NCBI GenBank assembly: GCA_002423025.1
Contig: DIUN01000026.1
Coordinates: 37,676 to 101,675, forward strand
DNA: 64,000 nucleotides
Origin: Sphingomonadales bacterium UBA6157
Lineage (GTDB): Bacteria; Pseudomonadota; Alphaproteobacteria; Sphingomonadales; Sphingomonadaceae
Direction of reading: 5' to 3'
The position numbers and the translations under genes were made by a program. Shown here one piece after another: positions 51,122 through 60,252 of the stretch; the first letter of the stretch is position 1; each line of letters starts with the position of its first letter. Below the pieces are notes generated by a model, which made no database searches, had not been told where the DNA came from, and was given only the letters and a program-made list of their open reading frames with translations.

Positions 51122-52468
51122 TCAGGCGCCGGCGATGGTCATGCCATCGATTCTGATGGTGGGCGCATTGCTGGCGTGGCGGAACAGCAGGTCATCCGCC
51201 GGGACCATGGCCTTGAACATGTCCTTGAGGTTTCCGGCGATGGTGACTTCGGCCACAGGGCTGGTCAGTTCGCCATCCTCGATGAGGAAGCCCGAAGCGC
51301 CGCGCGAATAATCCCCGGTGAGGCCGTTGACGCCCATGCCGATCAGCTCGGTAACATAGAAGCCGCGCTTGATATCGGCCATCAGCGCCTTCGGGCTGAG
51401 GCTGCCGGCGGCCATGTGCAGGTTGCTGGTGCCGGCGCCCGGCGGCCCCGAAGTGCCGCGCGCCGCATGGCCGGTGGGCTTGAGGCCGAGCTGGCGGGCG
51501 CTGGCGGCATCGAGCAGCCAGCCGGTGAGCACGCCGTTCTCGATAAGCGCGGTGCGCGCCACGGGCAGGCCCTCGCCATCGAAGCTGCGCGAGCGCAGGC
51601 CGCGCAGGCGCAGCGGATCATCGATGATATGGATGCCGGCAGCAAACACCTCGGTGCCCAGCGCATCCTTGAGGAAGCTGGTGCCGCGAGTGATGGCGCT
51701 GCCGGTGATGGCGCCGACGAAGTGGCCGATGAGCGACGAACTGACCCGCGGATCGAAGATGATCGGCAGCGCCGCCGTTTCCAGCTTGATCGGGCGCAGG
51801 CGGCGCACGGCGCGCTCGCCGGCGCGGCGGCCAATGGCCTCGGCCGCTTCCAGGTCGGCAAAATGCCGGGCGCTGTGCCAGGCATAATCGCGCTGCATCT
51901 CGGCGCCTTCGCCGGCGAGCACGCTGGCCGAGGTGCCATAGCTGGAGGAGGGCTTGCCGGCGGCAAAGCCGGTGGAGGTGGCCAGCGCCATCACGGCGCG
52001 GCCGGCAGAGGCGCCGCCGCCCTCGGAATTGGTCACGCCGGGAATGGCGCGGGCGGCATCCTCGGCAGCCATGGCGATGTCCCGCAGCTGCTCGGCGCTG
52101 GGCTCGGCGCCATCATCGAGATCGAGCTCAGCGGCCTGGCCTTTCAGCAGCATGTCCTCCGGCGCAAGGCCGGCCCATTTGTCCTCCGGGGCCAGCCGCG
52201 CCATGGCGACGGCGCGCTCTGCGGCGACGGCCAGCGCCGCCGGGCTGAGATCGGACGAGGAGACGCTGGCCGAGCGCTGGCCGATGAAGACGCGGATGCC
52301 GATCTCCTCGCCCTCGGAGCGGCCGATCTCCTCAAGCTTGCCGAGGCGGACGGAGACGGCGGTGGAGCCATCCCCCACATAGATCGCGTCTGCCGCATCG
52401 GCACCGGCGGCCTTGGCGGCGGAGAGGGCGGAGCTGAGGCGATCGAGCGCCTGAGGAACTTTGAGCAT
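51122..52468 (-). CDS. pmbA: TldD/PmbA-family protease subunit
   Basis: The product has 448 residues from MLKVPQAL. The sequence DAIYVGDGSTAVSVRLGKLEE, GEEIGIRVFIGQRSASVSSSD, PIIFDPRVSSSLIGHFV, TELIGMGVNGLTGDYSRGASGFLIEDGEL matches TldE/PmbA. With TldD it forms a zinc protease that processes small peptides; TldD is not in the window. ATG at 52543 is less likely. It precedes cysQ. Confidence 0.93.
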   Translation of the reverse strand: MLKVPQALDRLSSALSAAKAAGADAADAIYVGDGSTAVSVRLGKLEEIGRSEGEEIGIRVFIGQRSASVSSSDLSPAALAVAAERAVAMARLAPEDKWAGLAPEDMLLKGQAAELDLDDGAEPSAEQLRDIAMAAEDAARAIPGVTNSEGGGASAGRAVMALATSTGFAAGKPSSSYGTSASVLAGEGAEMQRDYAWHSARHFADLEAAEAIGRRAGERAVRRLRPIKLETAALPIIFDPRVSSSLIGHFVGAITGSAITRGTSFLKDALGTEVFAAGIHIIDDPLRLRGLRSRSFDGEGLPVARTALIENGVLTGWLLDAASARQLGLKPTGHAARGTSGPPGAGTSNLHMAAGSLSPKALMADIKRGFYVTELIGMGVNGLTGDYSRGASGFLIEDGELTSPVAEVTIAGNLKDMFKAMVPADDLLFRHASNAPTIRIDGMTIAGA

Positions 52469-52665
52469 GGCTTCTCGCTTAGGACGCCGCGGCGGCGCGG
52501 TCCAGAGATTGCCGCAAATGGGGGCTGCGATGGATGCGCGCAAGGGCTCGGAAATATTGTTTAAACTATTGTAAATGCTTTATTTTTGTCGATTCTGTCC
52601 AATCCTGCGGCGAGCGCGCTGGCTATACCGGCAATGGGTCGAACCACTCTTGCAGGAGAAAGCCC

Positions 52666-54054
52666 ATGAATCCCGTGCTCTACTGGAATGCCGTGCTGCT
52701 CGAAGCCTCGCGGCGCGATTTCACCCGTGGTTTCAACAATGCCCAGCAGCCCGGCCCCATCCGCACCTCGCGGGCCATGGCGATCGTCCACATCGCCATC
52801 CATGACGTGGTGGCGTTCCGCGCCAACCAGCCCGGCGCCACCTGGCTGCAGAAATCCGGCGCCGCGCACGGCATCGTGCCGTCCGCCGGCGGGGACCGGG
52901 AGGACATGATTGCCGGCGCCGCCGTGACGGCGCTGAAGGCGCTCTACCCGAATTATCATGGCTATTTCGATGACAGCCTTGGCTCGGTGAGCGGGCCAGC
53001 GTTCACTTATGGCGCTTCGGTGGCCAACGCCGTGCTGGCGGCGCGCGCCTCGGATGGTTCGAATGACACGATCGCCACCGGCCAGGCCGATAGCCTGGCC
53101 TATGGCGACCATCGCGCCGACCCTTACCAGCCCGGCCAGAACCGGCTGGGGCTGCGCTGGGGGAATGTGACGCGCTTTACCGGCGGTGCGCCGCTGCCGC
53201 TCGATCCCTACCCCGGCCATGGCACGCCGGACTTTCTGGCCAACCCGGCCTATCGGCAGGATTTCGAGGAGGTGCGGGACCATGGCGCGCTGGGGCGCGG
53301 CGCGCGCACGGCCGAGCAGCAGCGGATCGGCGTCTATTGGGGTTATGATGGCGCGATGAACCTTGGCGTGCCGCCGCGGCTCTACAACCAGGTGGCGCGG
53401 CGGATCGTGGAGGGCCGGGTGCTTTCGGTGCCGAAGACGGCGGAGCTGTTCGCCATCCTTAACGTCGCCATGGCCGATGCCGGCATCGATGCCTGGCACC
53501 ATAAATATGTGAACAACCTTTGGCGGCCCGTCGTCGGCATCCGGCAGGAACCGGCGACGGATGGCGGGGACCCGTTCTGGGCGCCGCTGGGCGCACCGCA
53601 GACCAACACCGGGGTGCGCTCGCCGCACACGCCCAACTTCCCGGCCTATCCTTCCGGCCATGCCACCTTCGGCGCGGCGCTGCTGCAATCGCTGCGGCTC
53701 TCGCTGAAGACTGCGCAGGGGCCGATCAGCGTTGCCGATGTGCTGGCGTTTGATACGCCGGGCGCGCCCGCCGTGCCGGGCGAGACGTTCAGCTTTGTCT
53801 CGGATGAACTGGACGGCATCTCGGGAGACCCGGATGGCTCGACCCGGACGCGGGTGGAAAAGCAGTTCCGCAGCTATGCCGAGGCGGTGTGGGAAAACGC
53901 CGTGAGCCGGGTCTACCTCGGCGTCCACTGGCGCTTCGATGGCCTGCCGCGCGACGCTGCGGACAATATCGGCGGCGTGCCGCTGGGCCTCAAGGTGGGG
54001 CAGCAGGCACATGCGATGTTCAACACCGGCCCTTCGTTGGCCGGGGTGGACTGA
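52666..54054 (+). CDS. Vanadium-dependent haloperoxidase family protein
   Basis: The product has 462 residues from MNPVLYWN with AGGAGAA upstream. Vanadate ligands are in place: Lys and Arg in KYVNNLWRP, Ser-Gly-His in YPSGHATFGAAL, Arg and His in SRVYLGVHWRFD. It resembles bacterial vanadium chloroperoxidase/PAP2 proteins that oxidise halides with peroxide. No signal peptide is seen. An AT-rich promoter-like stretch lies at 52550-52600. It is a single-gene unit. Confidence 0.92.
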   Translation: MNPVLYWNAVLLEASRRDFTRGFNNAQQPGPIRTSRAMAIVHIAIHDVVAFRANQPGATWLQKSGAAHGIVPSAGGDREDMIAGAAVTALKALYPNYHGYFDDSLGSVSGPAFTYGASVANAVLAARASDGSNDTIATGQADSLAYGDHRADPYQPGQNRLGLRWGNVTRFTGGAPLPLDPYPGHGTPDFLANPAYRQDFEEVRDHGALGRGARTAEQQRIGVYWGYDGAMNLGVPPRLYNQVARRIVEGRVLSVPKTAELFAILNVAMADAGIDAWHHKYVNNLWRPVVGIRQEPATDGGDPFWAPLGAPQTNTGVRSPHTPNFPAYPSGHATFGAALLQSLRLSLKTAQGPISVADVLAFDTPGAPAVPGETFSFVSDELDGISGDPDGSTRTRVEKQFRSYAEAVWENAVSRVYLGVHWRFDGLPRDAADNIGGVPLGLKVGQQAHAMFNTGPSLAGVD

Positions 54055-54105
54055 GCCTGGCGGGCGCGGGCTGGCGGCCAACCCGGCGCCAGCCCGCAGC
54101 CATTC

Positions 54106-55035
54106 TCAGCCGGCCAGCCCCACCACGGCGCAGGCGGCAAAGGCCAGAAATCCGGTGGTGCGGTTGCTGCGGAACAGCGCCAGCGCTTGCGGCGGGCTGG
54201 TGTCCCGCAGGCCCAGCACCTGCAGGGCGAGGTGCAGCGCGAAGGGCAGCGCCGGCAGCGCCGCCAGCGGATCGGGCAGGCGGGTATAAAGTGCTGCGGC
54301 GAGCAGCAGCGCGCTGGCAGCATAGAACAGGCTGACGCCGAGCCGGGCATGGCGGCCCAGTGCCCGCGCCGAGGATTTGATGCCGGCCATGGCATCATCC
54401 TCGATGTCCTGCAGGGCGTAGATGGTGTCATAGCCCAGGGTCCAGAAGATGCCGGCGGCGTAGAGCAGCAGCATCGGCAGGCCAGGGTCGGTGATCGCGG
54501 CATAGCCGACCAGCGCGCCCCAGTTGAAGGTGAGCCCGAGCCAGGCTTGTGGCCACCAGGTGATGCGCTTCATGAACGGGTAGCCCGCCACCAGCAGCAG
54601 GCTGGCCAGCGCCACACCCTGCGCCAGCGGCCGCAATTGCAGCAGCACGACAAGGCCGATGAGCGAAAGCCCGATGGCAAAGGCCAGCGCCGCCTTGACG
54701 CTGATGGCACCGCTGGCCACCGGCCGGGCGCGGGTGCGCTCGACCTGCGCATCAAGGTCACGATCGATGATGTCGTTCCACACGCAGCCGGCGCCGCGCA
54801 TGGCGATGGTGCCGAGCCCGAACCACAGCATCAGCGCCCAATCCGCCACCAGCCCGCCGGCCAGCGCCATGCCCCAGCTGCACGGCCAGAACAGCAGCCA
54901 GGCTCCGGCCGGGCGATCGAGCCGGGCGAGGCGCGCCCAGGGCTGGAGCGCTGCCGGCAGCACATCCACCCAGCTTGCCGCCACGGCATCGGGCGTCACC
55001 TGCTGTTTCGGCGGAAGGGGCGCTGTGCTAGCCAC
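54106..55035 (-). CDS. ubiA: 4-Hydroxybenzoate octaprenyltransferase
   Basis: The product has 309 residues and about eight membrane segments. The two Asp-rich motifs are NDIIDRDLDAQVERTRARPV and DTIYALQDIEDDAMAGIKSS, and GAGCVWND and LGRHARLG are also as in UbiA. It prenylates 4-hydroxybenzoate in ubiquinone synthesis. It diverges from rsmE by seven bases. Confidence 0.95.
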   Translation of the reverse strand: MASTAPLPPKQQVTPDAVAASWVDVLPAALQPWARLARLDRPAGAWLLFWPCSWGMALAGGLVADWALMLWFGLGTIAMRGAGCVWNDIIDRDLDAQVERTRARPVASGAISVKAALAFAIGLSLIGLVVLLQLRPLAQGVALASLLLVAGYPFMKRITWWPQAWLGLTFNWGALVGYAAITDPGLPMLLLYAAGIFWTLGYDTIYALQDIEDDAMAGIKSSARALGRHARLGVSLFYAASALLLAAALYTRLPDPLAALPALPFALHLALQVLGLRDTSPPQALALFRSNRTTGFLAFAACAVVGLAG

Positions 55036-55041
55036 GGGGCC

Positions 55042-55794
55042 ATGAGCGAAACTGGCCCCGATTTGTCAACCGACCTGCTCGGCACACCCCGGCTTTATGT
55101 CGATGTGCCGCTCGCCGCCGATGCCGTGCTGACGCTGCCGGTGCCGCAATCGCATTATCTGGCGCAGGTGATGCGGCGCGCCCCCGGAGACATGGTGCGC
55201 CTGTTCGATAACCGGAGCGGGGAATGGGCGGCGCGGATCGTCACGGCCGGGCGCAAGGCCGTGGTGGTGAGCATCGCGGCGCAGATCTCGCCGCGCGAGG
55301 CCGTGCCGGACCTGTGGCTGTGCTTTGCGCCCTTGAAGCGCGGGCGGATCGACTGGGTGGTGGAAAAAGCCTGCGAGCTTGGCGTGGAGCGGCTGCTGCC
55401 GGTGCTCACCCGCCGCACGGTGGTGGACAAGCTCAACCTGGAGCGGCTGCACGCGCACATGGTGGAAGCCGCCGAGCAGTGCGAGCGCACGGCGCTGCCC
55501 GAGCTTGCCGAGCCGGTGACGCTGGCGGCGATGCTCAAGGCCTGGCCGGCGGAGCGGACGCTGCTGTTCGCCGATGAGACCGGCGGCGCGCCGCTGGCTG
55601 CGGCCATGGCGGCTGCGCCGGCGCCGGCCGCCATCCTGATCGGGCCGGAGGGCGGCTTTGATGCGGCCGAGCGCGAGGCGATCCGCGCCCTGCCGCAATG
55701 CCGCCCGGTGTCCCTGGGGCCACGTATCCTGCGGGCCGATACCGCCGCTGCCGTGGCGATCGGCGTGTGGCAGGCAGTGGCCGGGGACGGTTAG
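55042..55794 (+). CDS. rsmE: 16S rRNA (uracil-1498-N3)-methyltransferase
   Basis: The product has 250 residues from MSETGPDL. A PUA-like N-terminus (TPRLYVDVPLAADAVLTLP, HYLAQVMRRAPGD) is followed by the SPOUT knot domain with KRGRIDWVVEKACELGVERLLPV, AEQCERTALPEL, LIGPEGGFDAAEREAI and LGPRILRADTAAAVAI. It methylates U1498 of 16S rRNA using SAM. The last four bases overlap the convergent acylase gene. Confidence 0.96.
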   Translation: MSETGPDLSTDLLGTPRLYVDVPLAADAVLTLPVPQSHYLAQVMRRAPGDMVRLFDNRSGEWAARIVTAGRKAVVVSIAAQISPREAVPDLWLCFAPLKRGRIDWVVEKACELGVERLLPVLTRRTVVDKLNLERLHAHMVEAAEQCERTALPELAEPVTLAAMLKAWPAERTLLFADETGGAPLAAAMAAAPAPAAILIGPEGGFDAAEREAIRALPQCRPVSLGPRILRADTAAAVAIGVWQAVAGDG

Positions 55795-58175
55795 GTCCCC
55801 GGCGTCACCTCAATGACGCGCTCTGCATCGTTCATCACTGCGGCGCGGGACCAGCGGAACGGCACATAGCCGCCGGACGCCCAGATCGGGAACAGGTCAC
55901 GATAGTGCAGGCTGTTGGCATCGCCGGACTGGCCGGGGGTGTTGACGATCATGCTGTTGTCCCAGGCGCCGACGTCCAGAACCATGCGCACCGAGGCACC
56001 ATGGCCGACACTGAAATCACCGCTGCGGCTGCCGGCGGCCATGGGCGTGGAGGCCGAGCCGCCGATGGGCAGCGGGCCGACGCTGCGGGCGTCGTCCCGG
56101 CCGGGGATCGGCAGATCCGGGCTGAACTGCGCCTTGTGCAGGCTGCCCCAGCGCCATTTTGCCGGGTCTGGTCCGAGCAGCTTCACTGTCTCGCGCCAGG
56201 CGGAGGCGAGCGAGGTTTTCAGGATGGCGGCGCGGGTGGCGCCGGGGTCTGCGCCCAGCAGAGGCCCTGGCGTTTCCAGCGCGCTGATGATCGAGGCCAC
56301 AGAGGCGCGGCCAAAGGCGGCGCGCTGCGGCTCGGGCACGGTGGCGGCGGTGGCGGCCTCGATCAGATGCCGCAGCAGCCAGACCTCATGCAGCGCGGCG
56401 GGGGCGCTCTCGGCATTCTCATGCCCGTCCCAGCCCTTGAGCAGCGCCAGCGCGGCGCGGCTTTCCGCACTGTCCCCCTCAAGCCCGGCGAGCAGCGCCA
56501 CGGCGCGCACGGCCAGCGGGCTGTACTGGTCGGTCTGCAGCGCCATGGCATCGCGCAGGCTGAACCGTGGCTTGGCGGAGAGCACGGTGGAGATCCGATC
56601 GATGCGCGAGCGATCCGTCCATTCAAAGGCGATCCGCCGGGTTTCGTTGGGATAATCCTTGGGCAGGTTCATCTCGTTGGCGGTGGCGATCCAGCCTTGC
56701 GCCGGGTTGTGCAGCGAGGGCAGCAGGCCAGGGTCCAGCAGGCCCTGCCACTCATGGCTGCCATCGCCGGGCACAGGCAGCAGGCCATCTGCGGTGTGGC
56801 GGACGGGCGAGAAGCCGGCGGCGGCCCAGCCGATATCGCCCTTGGTGTCGGCATAGACGAGGTTGAGCGACGGGGCGCCCCAATGCGCCTGGCCGATGGT
56901 GAAATCATTCCAGCTCTTGGCGCGGTAGAGCCAGGCGGCGTTGAAATAGGCCGAGGCGCCCGGCTTGTCCCAAGTGGCGCGCAGCGCGAAGCTGCGGCCG
57001 CTGGCGTCCGTGTGGAGCACAGGGCCATGGCGGGTGAAGCGCAGCTCAATGGTGCGCGGCGCCTCGCCCTTCACTTCGAGTGTTTCGCGGACAATGCGAT
57101 AGGGCTCGGCCTTGCCCTTGTAGCGATAGGTGCCGCTGGCAGCGGGCGCGTAGACCATCAGGTCCTGCTGATCCATGGCGAAGATGGTGAGGCCCCAGGC
57201 GACATCCTCGTTATGGCCAAAGCTCACGCCCGGCAGCGAGGGCTCGCCGGCCCCGGCAATGTGCAGGCCAGGGGCATCGAGATGGACGATGTAACGCAGC
57301 GACGGCACGCCATGGGCGCGGTGCGGATCACCGGCGAGGATCGGCCGGCCCGTATCGGTGCGGCCGGGGGCGACCACCCAGTTGTTCGAGCCATCCGCCA
57401 CATCGGTATTGGCGGCCTGGGTGAGCATGGAGGGCGCATCCACGGCCTTGACCTTGCCGGCCTCGAAGCTGACGCCGCCGGTGCCGAGCAGATAATCCTT
57501 CAGCACGCCGGCCGGGATGGCGCAGGGGTCCAGCCCCTTGGGCATGATGATGGTGTGGGCCGGCTCGAGCTTGCGGCGCAGCGGCTCGTAGCGCAGCCCG
57601 GCGCCGCACAGGGCGCGGGCGCGGGCGACTTCCGACGGCAGGTTGCTGACCAGCGCGTTGGAGCGGATGCGGACAATATCCTCGGCGGTCCAGCGCTCGG
57701 GGCGCGTGCCGGTGGCGCCGAACTCCTCGGGCAGCGGCTGGCGGCCGGCCTCCACGTCGCTCACGAACGCGTTAATCCCGGCGGCAAATGCCTCGGTCCA
57801 GCCCTTGGCCTCGGTGGGGTAGGCGGCCCATTCGGCGGCCATGTCACCCCTGTAGAGCAGCAGGCGGGAGGCGCGGTCCTGCTCGGCAAAGGCCGGGCCG
57901 AAACTGGCGGCGAGGCGGCCGAGGCCGCGCTTGCGCCACAGGTCGATCTGCCAGAGCCTGTCCCGTGCCGTGGCATAGCCTTGCAGGAAAAACGCATCCT
58001 GCGCGCTGCCGGCCTGGATGTGCGAGATGCCCCAGCGATCGATGACGATGCGGCCCGGCAGGGCGAGGCCGGGCAGGCTGCGGGCTTCCAGCGCGGCGCT
58101 GGGCGGCGGTGATTGGGCCAGCGCGGTGCCGGCCGAAAGCGCCGCGACCAGTGCGAGAATTCCAGCGAATTTCAT
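55791..58175 (-). CDS. Periplasmic Ntn-hydrolase acylase (penicillin acylase family)
   Basis: The product has 794 residues. A signal peptide (KFAGILALVAALSAGTALAQ) is followed by the alpha chain and, after the spacer, the beta-chain nucleophile Ser in DVADGSNNWVVAPG. Later motifs include LAGDPHRAHGVPSLRY, VSFGHNEDVAWGLTI and LNLVYADTKGDIGWAAAG. Such proteins are self-cleaved and hydrolyse amide-linked acyl groups, for example of acyl-homoserine lactones. ATG at 58175 directly starts the signal. It follows the amidohydrolase gene by 78 bp. Confidence 0.92.
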   Translation of the reverse strand: MKFAGILALVAALSAGTALAQSPPPSAALEARSLPGLALPGRIVIDRWGISHIQAGSAQDAFFLQGYATARDRLWQIDLWRKRGLGRLAASFGPAFAEQDRASRLLLYRGDMAAEWAAYPTEAKGWTEAFAAGINAFVSDVEAGRQPLPEEFGATGTRPERWTAEDIVRIRSNALVSNLPSEVARARALCGAGLRYEPLRRKLEPAHTIIMPKGLDPCAIPAGVLKDYLLGTGGVSFEAGKVKAVDAPSMLTQAANTDVADGSNNWVVAPGRTDTGRPILAGDPHRAHGVPSLRYIVHLDAPGLHIAGAGEPSLPGVSFGHNEDVAWGLTIFAMDQQDLMVYAPAASGTYRYKGKAEPYRIVRETLEVKGEAPRTIELRFTRHGPVLHTDASGRSFALRATWDKPGASAYFNAAWLYRAKSWNDFTIGQAHWGAPSLNLVYADTKGDIGWAAAGFSPVRHTADGLLPVPGDGSHEWQGLLDPGLLPSLHNPAQGWIATANEMNLPKDYPNETRRIAFEWTDRSRIDRISTVLSAKPRFSLRDAMALQTDQYSPLAVRAVALLAGLEGDSAESRAALALLKGWDGHENAESAPAALHEVWLLRHLIEAATAATVPEPQRAAFGRASVASIISALETPGPLLGADPGATRAAILKTSLASAWRETVKLLGPDPAKWRWGSLHKAQFSPDLPIPGRDDARSVGPLPIGGSASTPMAAGSRSGDFSVGHGASVRMVLDVGAWDNSMIVNTPGQSGDANSLHYRDLFPIWASGGYVPFRWSRAAVMNDAERVIEVTPGT

Positions 58176-58253
58176 GGCAGCGCCCCCGGTGCCGGCGCTG
58201 CCCCGTTGCAGCGCCAGCCCGAGTTTGTGCAGCACCGGACGGCTGGGGGCAAG

Positions 58254-59996
58254 CTACTCCGCGGCCATCGCCAGGGCAGGCTCGCCCTGAGGCCCGCGCA
58301 CCAGCACGCCGGGCAGCGCGCCGGTCGGCTGGCCCTCCCGGAAGGTGACGATGCCGCGCTTGATGGTGGCGACATAGCCATCGGCCCGCTGCAGGAGTCG
58401 TTTGCCGCCGGCGGGCAGATCGAACGCCATCCACGGCTTGCCGAGCTTGAGGCGCGGCAGGTCGATCAGGTTGATGTCCGCCAGATAGCCGGGGGCCAGC
58501 ACGCCGCGGTCGTTCATGCCATAAAGCTTTGCCGTATCATGGCATTGGCGCTTGATGGCGTTCTCCAGCGTGATGGTGCCTCGGGCCCTGTCCCGCACCC
58601 AATGCTGGAGCAGGAAGGTGGGCGAGGCGGCATCGCAGATGGTGCCGCAGTGCGCGCCGCCATCCGAGAGCGAGATGACGGTATCGTCGCGCTCGAGCAG
58701 GCCCTTGACGAAATCCAGGTTGCCATCGGCATAGTTGAGGATGGGGAAGTAGATGAAGCCGGTGCCCTCGCCGGAGGACATCAGGTCATAGGCATATTCG
58801 GCGGCGGGCTTGCCGGCAGCCTTGGCGAGGGCTTCGATGGTCTGCTGCTGGGTCGGCTCGTAATCAAAACCTTCGCCCATGCCATATTGCAGGCCGAAGC
58901 CGAGCGCGACGGCGTACAGCAGCGGCAACACGTCCGACTCGGGGAACACATTGTCTTCGCTCAGCAATTTGGCCTTGAACGCGGGGTCCGAGAGCTTGGC
59001 CCATTGCTCGGTCCAGGGCAGGTTCTCGATTTCCACCCAGCTCGGCTTGAACTTGAAGGGGTGCACCGTGCCGCGCCAGGCCATGAGGATGCCGGTGCCG
59101 CGCAGGGCGATCTGCGCCACGATATTGGCGCCTTTCGCGTTCCACTTCGCGGTCTCTTCCATCTGCTCCTGCCACGGTAACTCCTTGGCAATGCTCTGCA
59201 ACATGGCGTAGGTGACCGGCAGGCCCGTCTCCTGGCTGAGCGCGCCCATCCAGCCGAATTCGTCCCACTCGCGCTTCAGGTCCGAGGCCATTTCGAACAC
59301 GCCGTGCCCGGCGCGGGCGACGGCGCGGCCGATGCCGATCAGCTCCTCCTTGGTGGCGGTGGTGCCGGGCACCAGCTGGCCGTCGATCGACTTGTGGAGG
59401 ACGGTGCGGGAGGTGGAAAAGCCCAGTGCGCCGGCCTTCAGGCCCTCCTCCACAATCGCCGACATCTGGGCGATTTCATGCTCCGTCGGCGCCTCGTTGT
59501 TGGCGCCGCGCTCGCCCATCACATAGGCGCGCACCGCGCCGTGCGGCACATGGGTGGCCACGTCGATTGTCCGCGGCATCGCCTCAAGTGCATCAAGATA
59601 CTCAGGAAAAGTCTCCCAGTTCCAGGTCATGCCCTCGGCCAGAGCGGTGCCGGGAATGTCTTCCACGCCTTCCATCAGCCCGATCAGCCAGGCGTGCTTG
59701 TCCGGTTTGGCGGGGGCGAATCCTACGCCGCAATTGCCCATCACCACCGTGGTTACGCCGTGCCAGGCGGAGGGGCCCATCTCCTGGTCCCAGGTGGCCT
59801 GGCCGTCGTAGTGGGTGTGGATGTCCACAAAGCCGGGGGTGACGGTGAGGTCCTTGGCGTCGATCTCCTCGCGGCCCTTGGCGGTGATGGTGCCGATGGC
59901 GCTGATGCGGCCGGAATCTACTGCAATATCAGCGCAATAGGCCGGCGCTCCGGTGCCGTCCACAATAGTGCCGCCGCGAATGACCAGATCATGCAT
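58254..59996 (-). CDS. Metal-dependent amidohydrolase (N-acyl-D-amino-acid deacylase family)
   Basis: The product has 580 residues from MHDLVIRGG with GGAGACG upstream. It has a beta-sandwich plus TIM-barrel layout: TVTPGFVDIHTHYDGQATWD (metal His pair), MGNCGVGFAPAKP, SDGGAHCGTICD (late Asp) and APGYLADINLIDL. It resembles D-aminoacylase/N-acyl-D-amino-acid deacylase proteins. It is cytosolic. Order with the exported acylase suggests stepwise use of N-acyl compounds. The exact substrate is unknown. Confidence 0.9.
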   Translation of the reverse strand: MHDLVIRGGTIVDGTGAPAYCADIAVDSGRISAIGTITAKGREEIDAKDLTVTPGFVDIHTHYDGQATWDQEMGPSAWHGVTTVVMGNCGVGFAPAKPDKHAWLIGLMEGVEDIPGTALAEGMTWNWETFPEYLDALEAMPRTIDVATHVPHGAVRAYVMGERGANNEAPTEHEIAQMSAIVEEGLKAGALGFSTSRTVLHKSIDGQLVPGTTATKEELIGIGRAVARAGHGVFEMASDLKREWDEFGWMGALSQETGLPVTYAMLQSIAKELPWQEQMEETAKWNAKGANIVAQIALRGTGILMAWRGTVHPFKFKPSWVEIENLPWTEQWAKLSDPAFKAKLLSEDNVFPESDVLPLLYAVALGFGLQYGMGEGFDYEPTQQQTIEALAKAAGKPAAEYAYDLMSSGEGTGFIYFPILNYADGNLDFVKGLLERDDTVISLSDGGAHCGTICDAASPTFLLQHWVRDRARGTITLENAIKRQCHDTAKLYGMNDRGVLAPGYLADINLIDLPRLKLGKPWMAFDLPAGGKRLLQRADGYVATIKRGIVTFREGQPTGALPGVLVRGPQGEPALAMAAE

Positions 59997-60069
59997 GTGT
60001 CGTCTCCATCCCCATGGAAAGGCGCAGCATGGCACGGATCGGCAGCCAGCGGGACTATGATTCAAACTG

Positions 60070-60180
60070 GGGCATTTCCGGAGATTCCCGGTTCGGGCCC
60101 GGCACCGGCCCGGCCCTGCGGCGGCGCTGGCCCGGCGCCCGGCCGGCGCTCGCGGGCGCTGGACCGGCGCGCCGCGGGAG
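60070..60180. repeat. GC-rich CCGG element upstream of gshA (copy B)
   Basis: Bases 60070-60097 match copy A (33327-33354) at 25 of 28 positions, followed by CCCGGCACCGGCC and a tract rich in CCGG and GGCGC. It lies in the 256-base gap between the divergent amidohydrolase gene and gshA. No gene is supported in this gap. Confidence 0.65.
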
Positions 60181-60252
60181 AAAGCCGGATGTCATGCAAG
60201 TTTCAAGCTTGGCTCAATTGCGCGCGGCGCTTGGCGGCGGTAGACGCGCAAT

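Noticed and set aside
55698..58112. Long plus-strand frame (804 codons) opposite the acylase gene
   Set aside because: Antisense shadow; the acylase has signal peptide and the Ser-Asn-Asn-Trp nucleophile motif.
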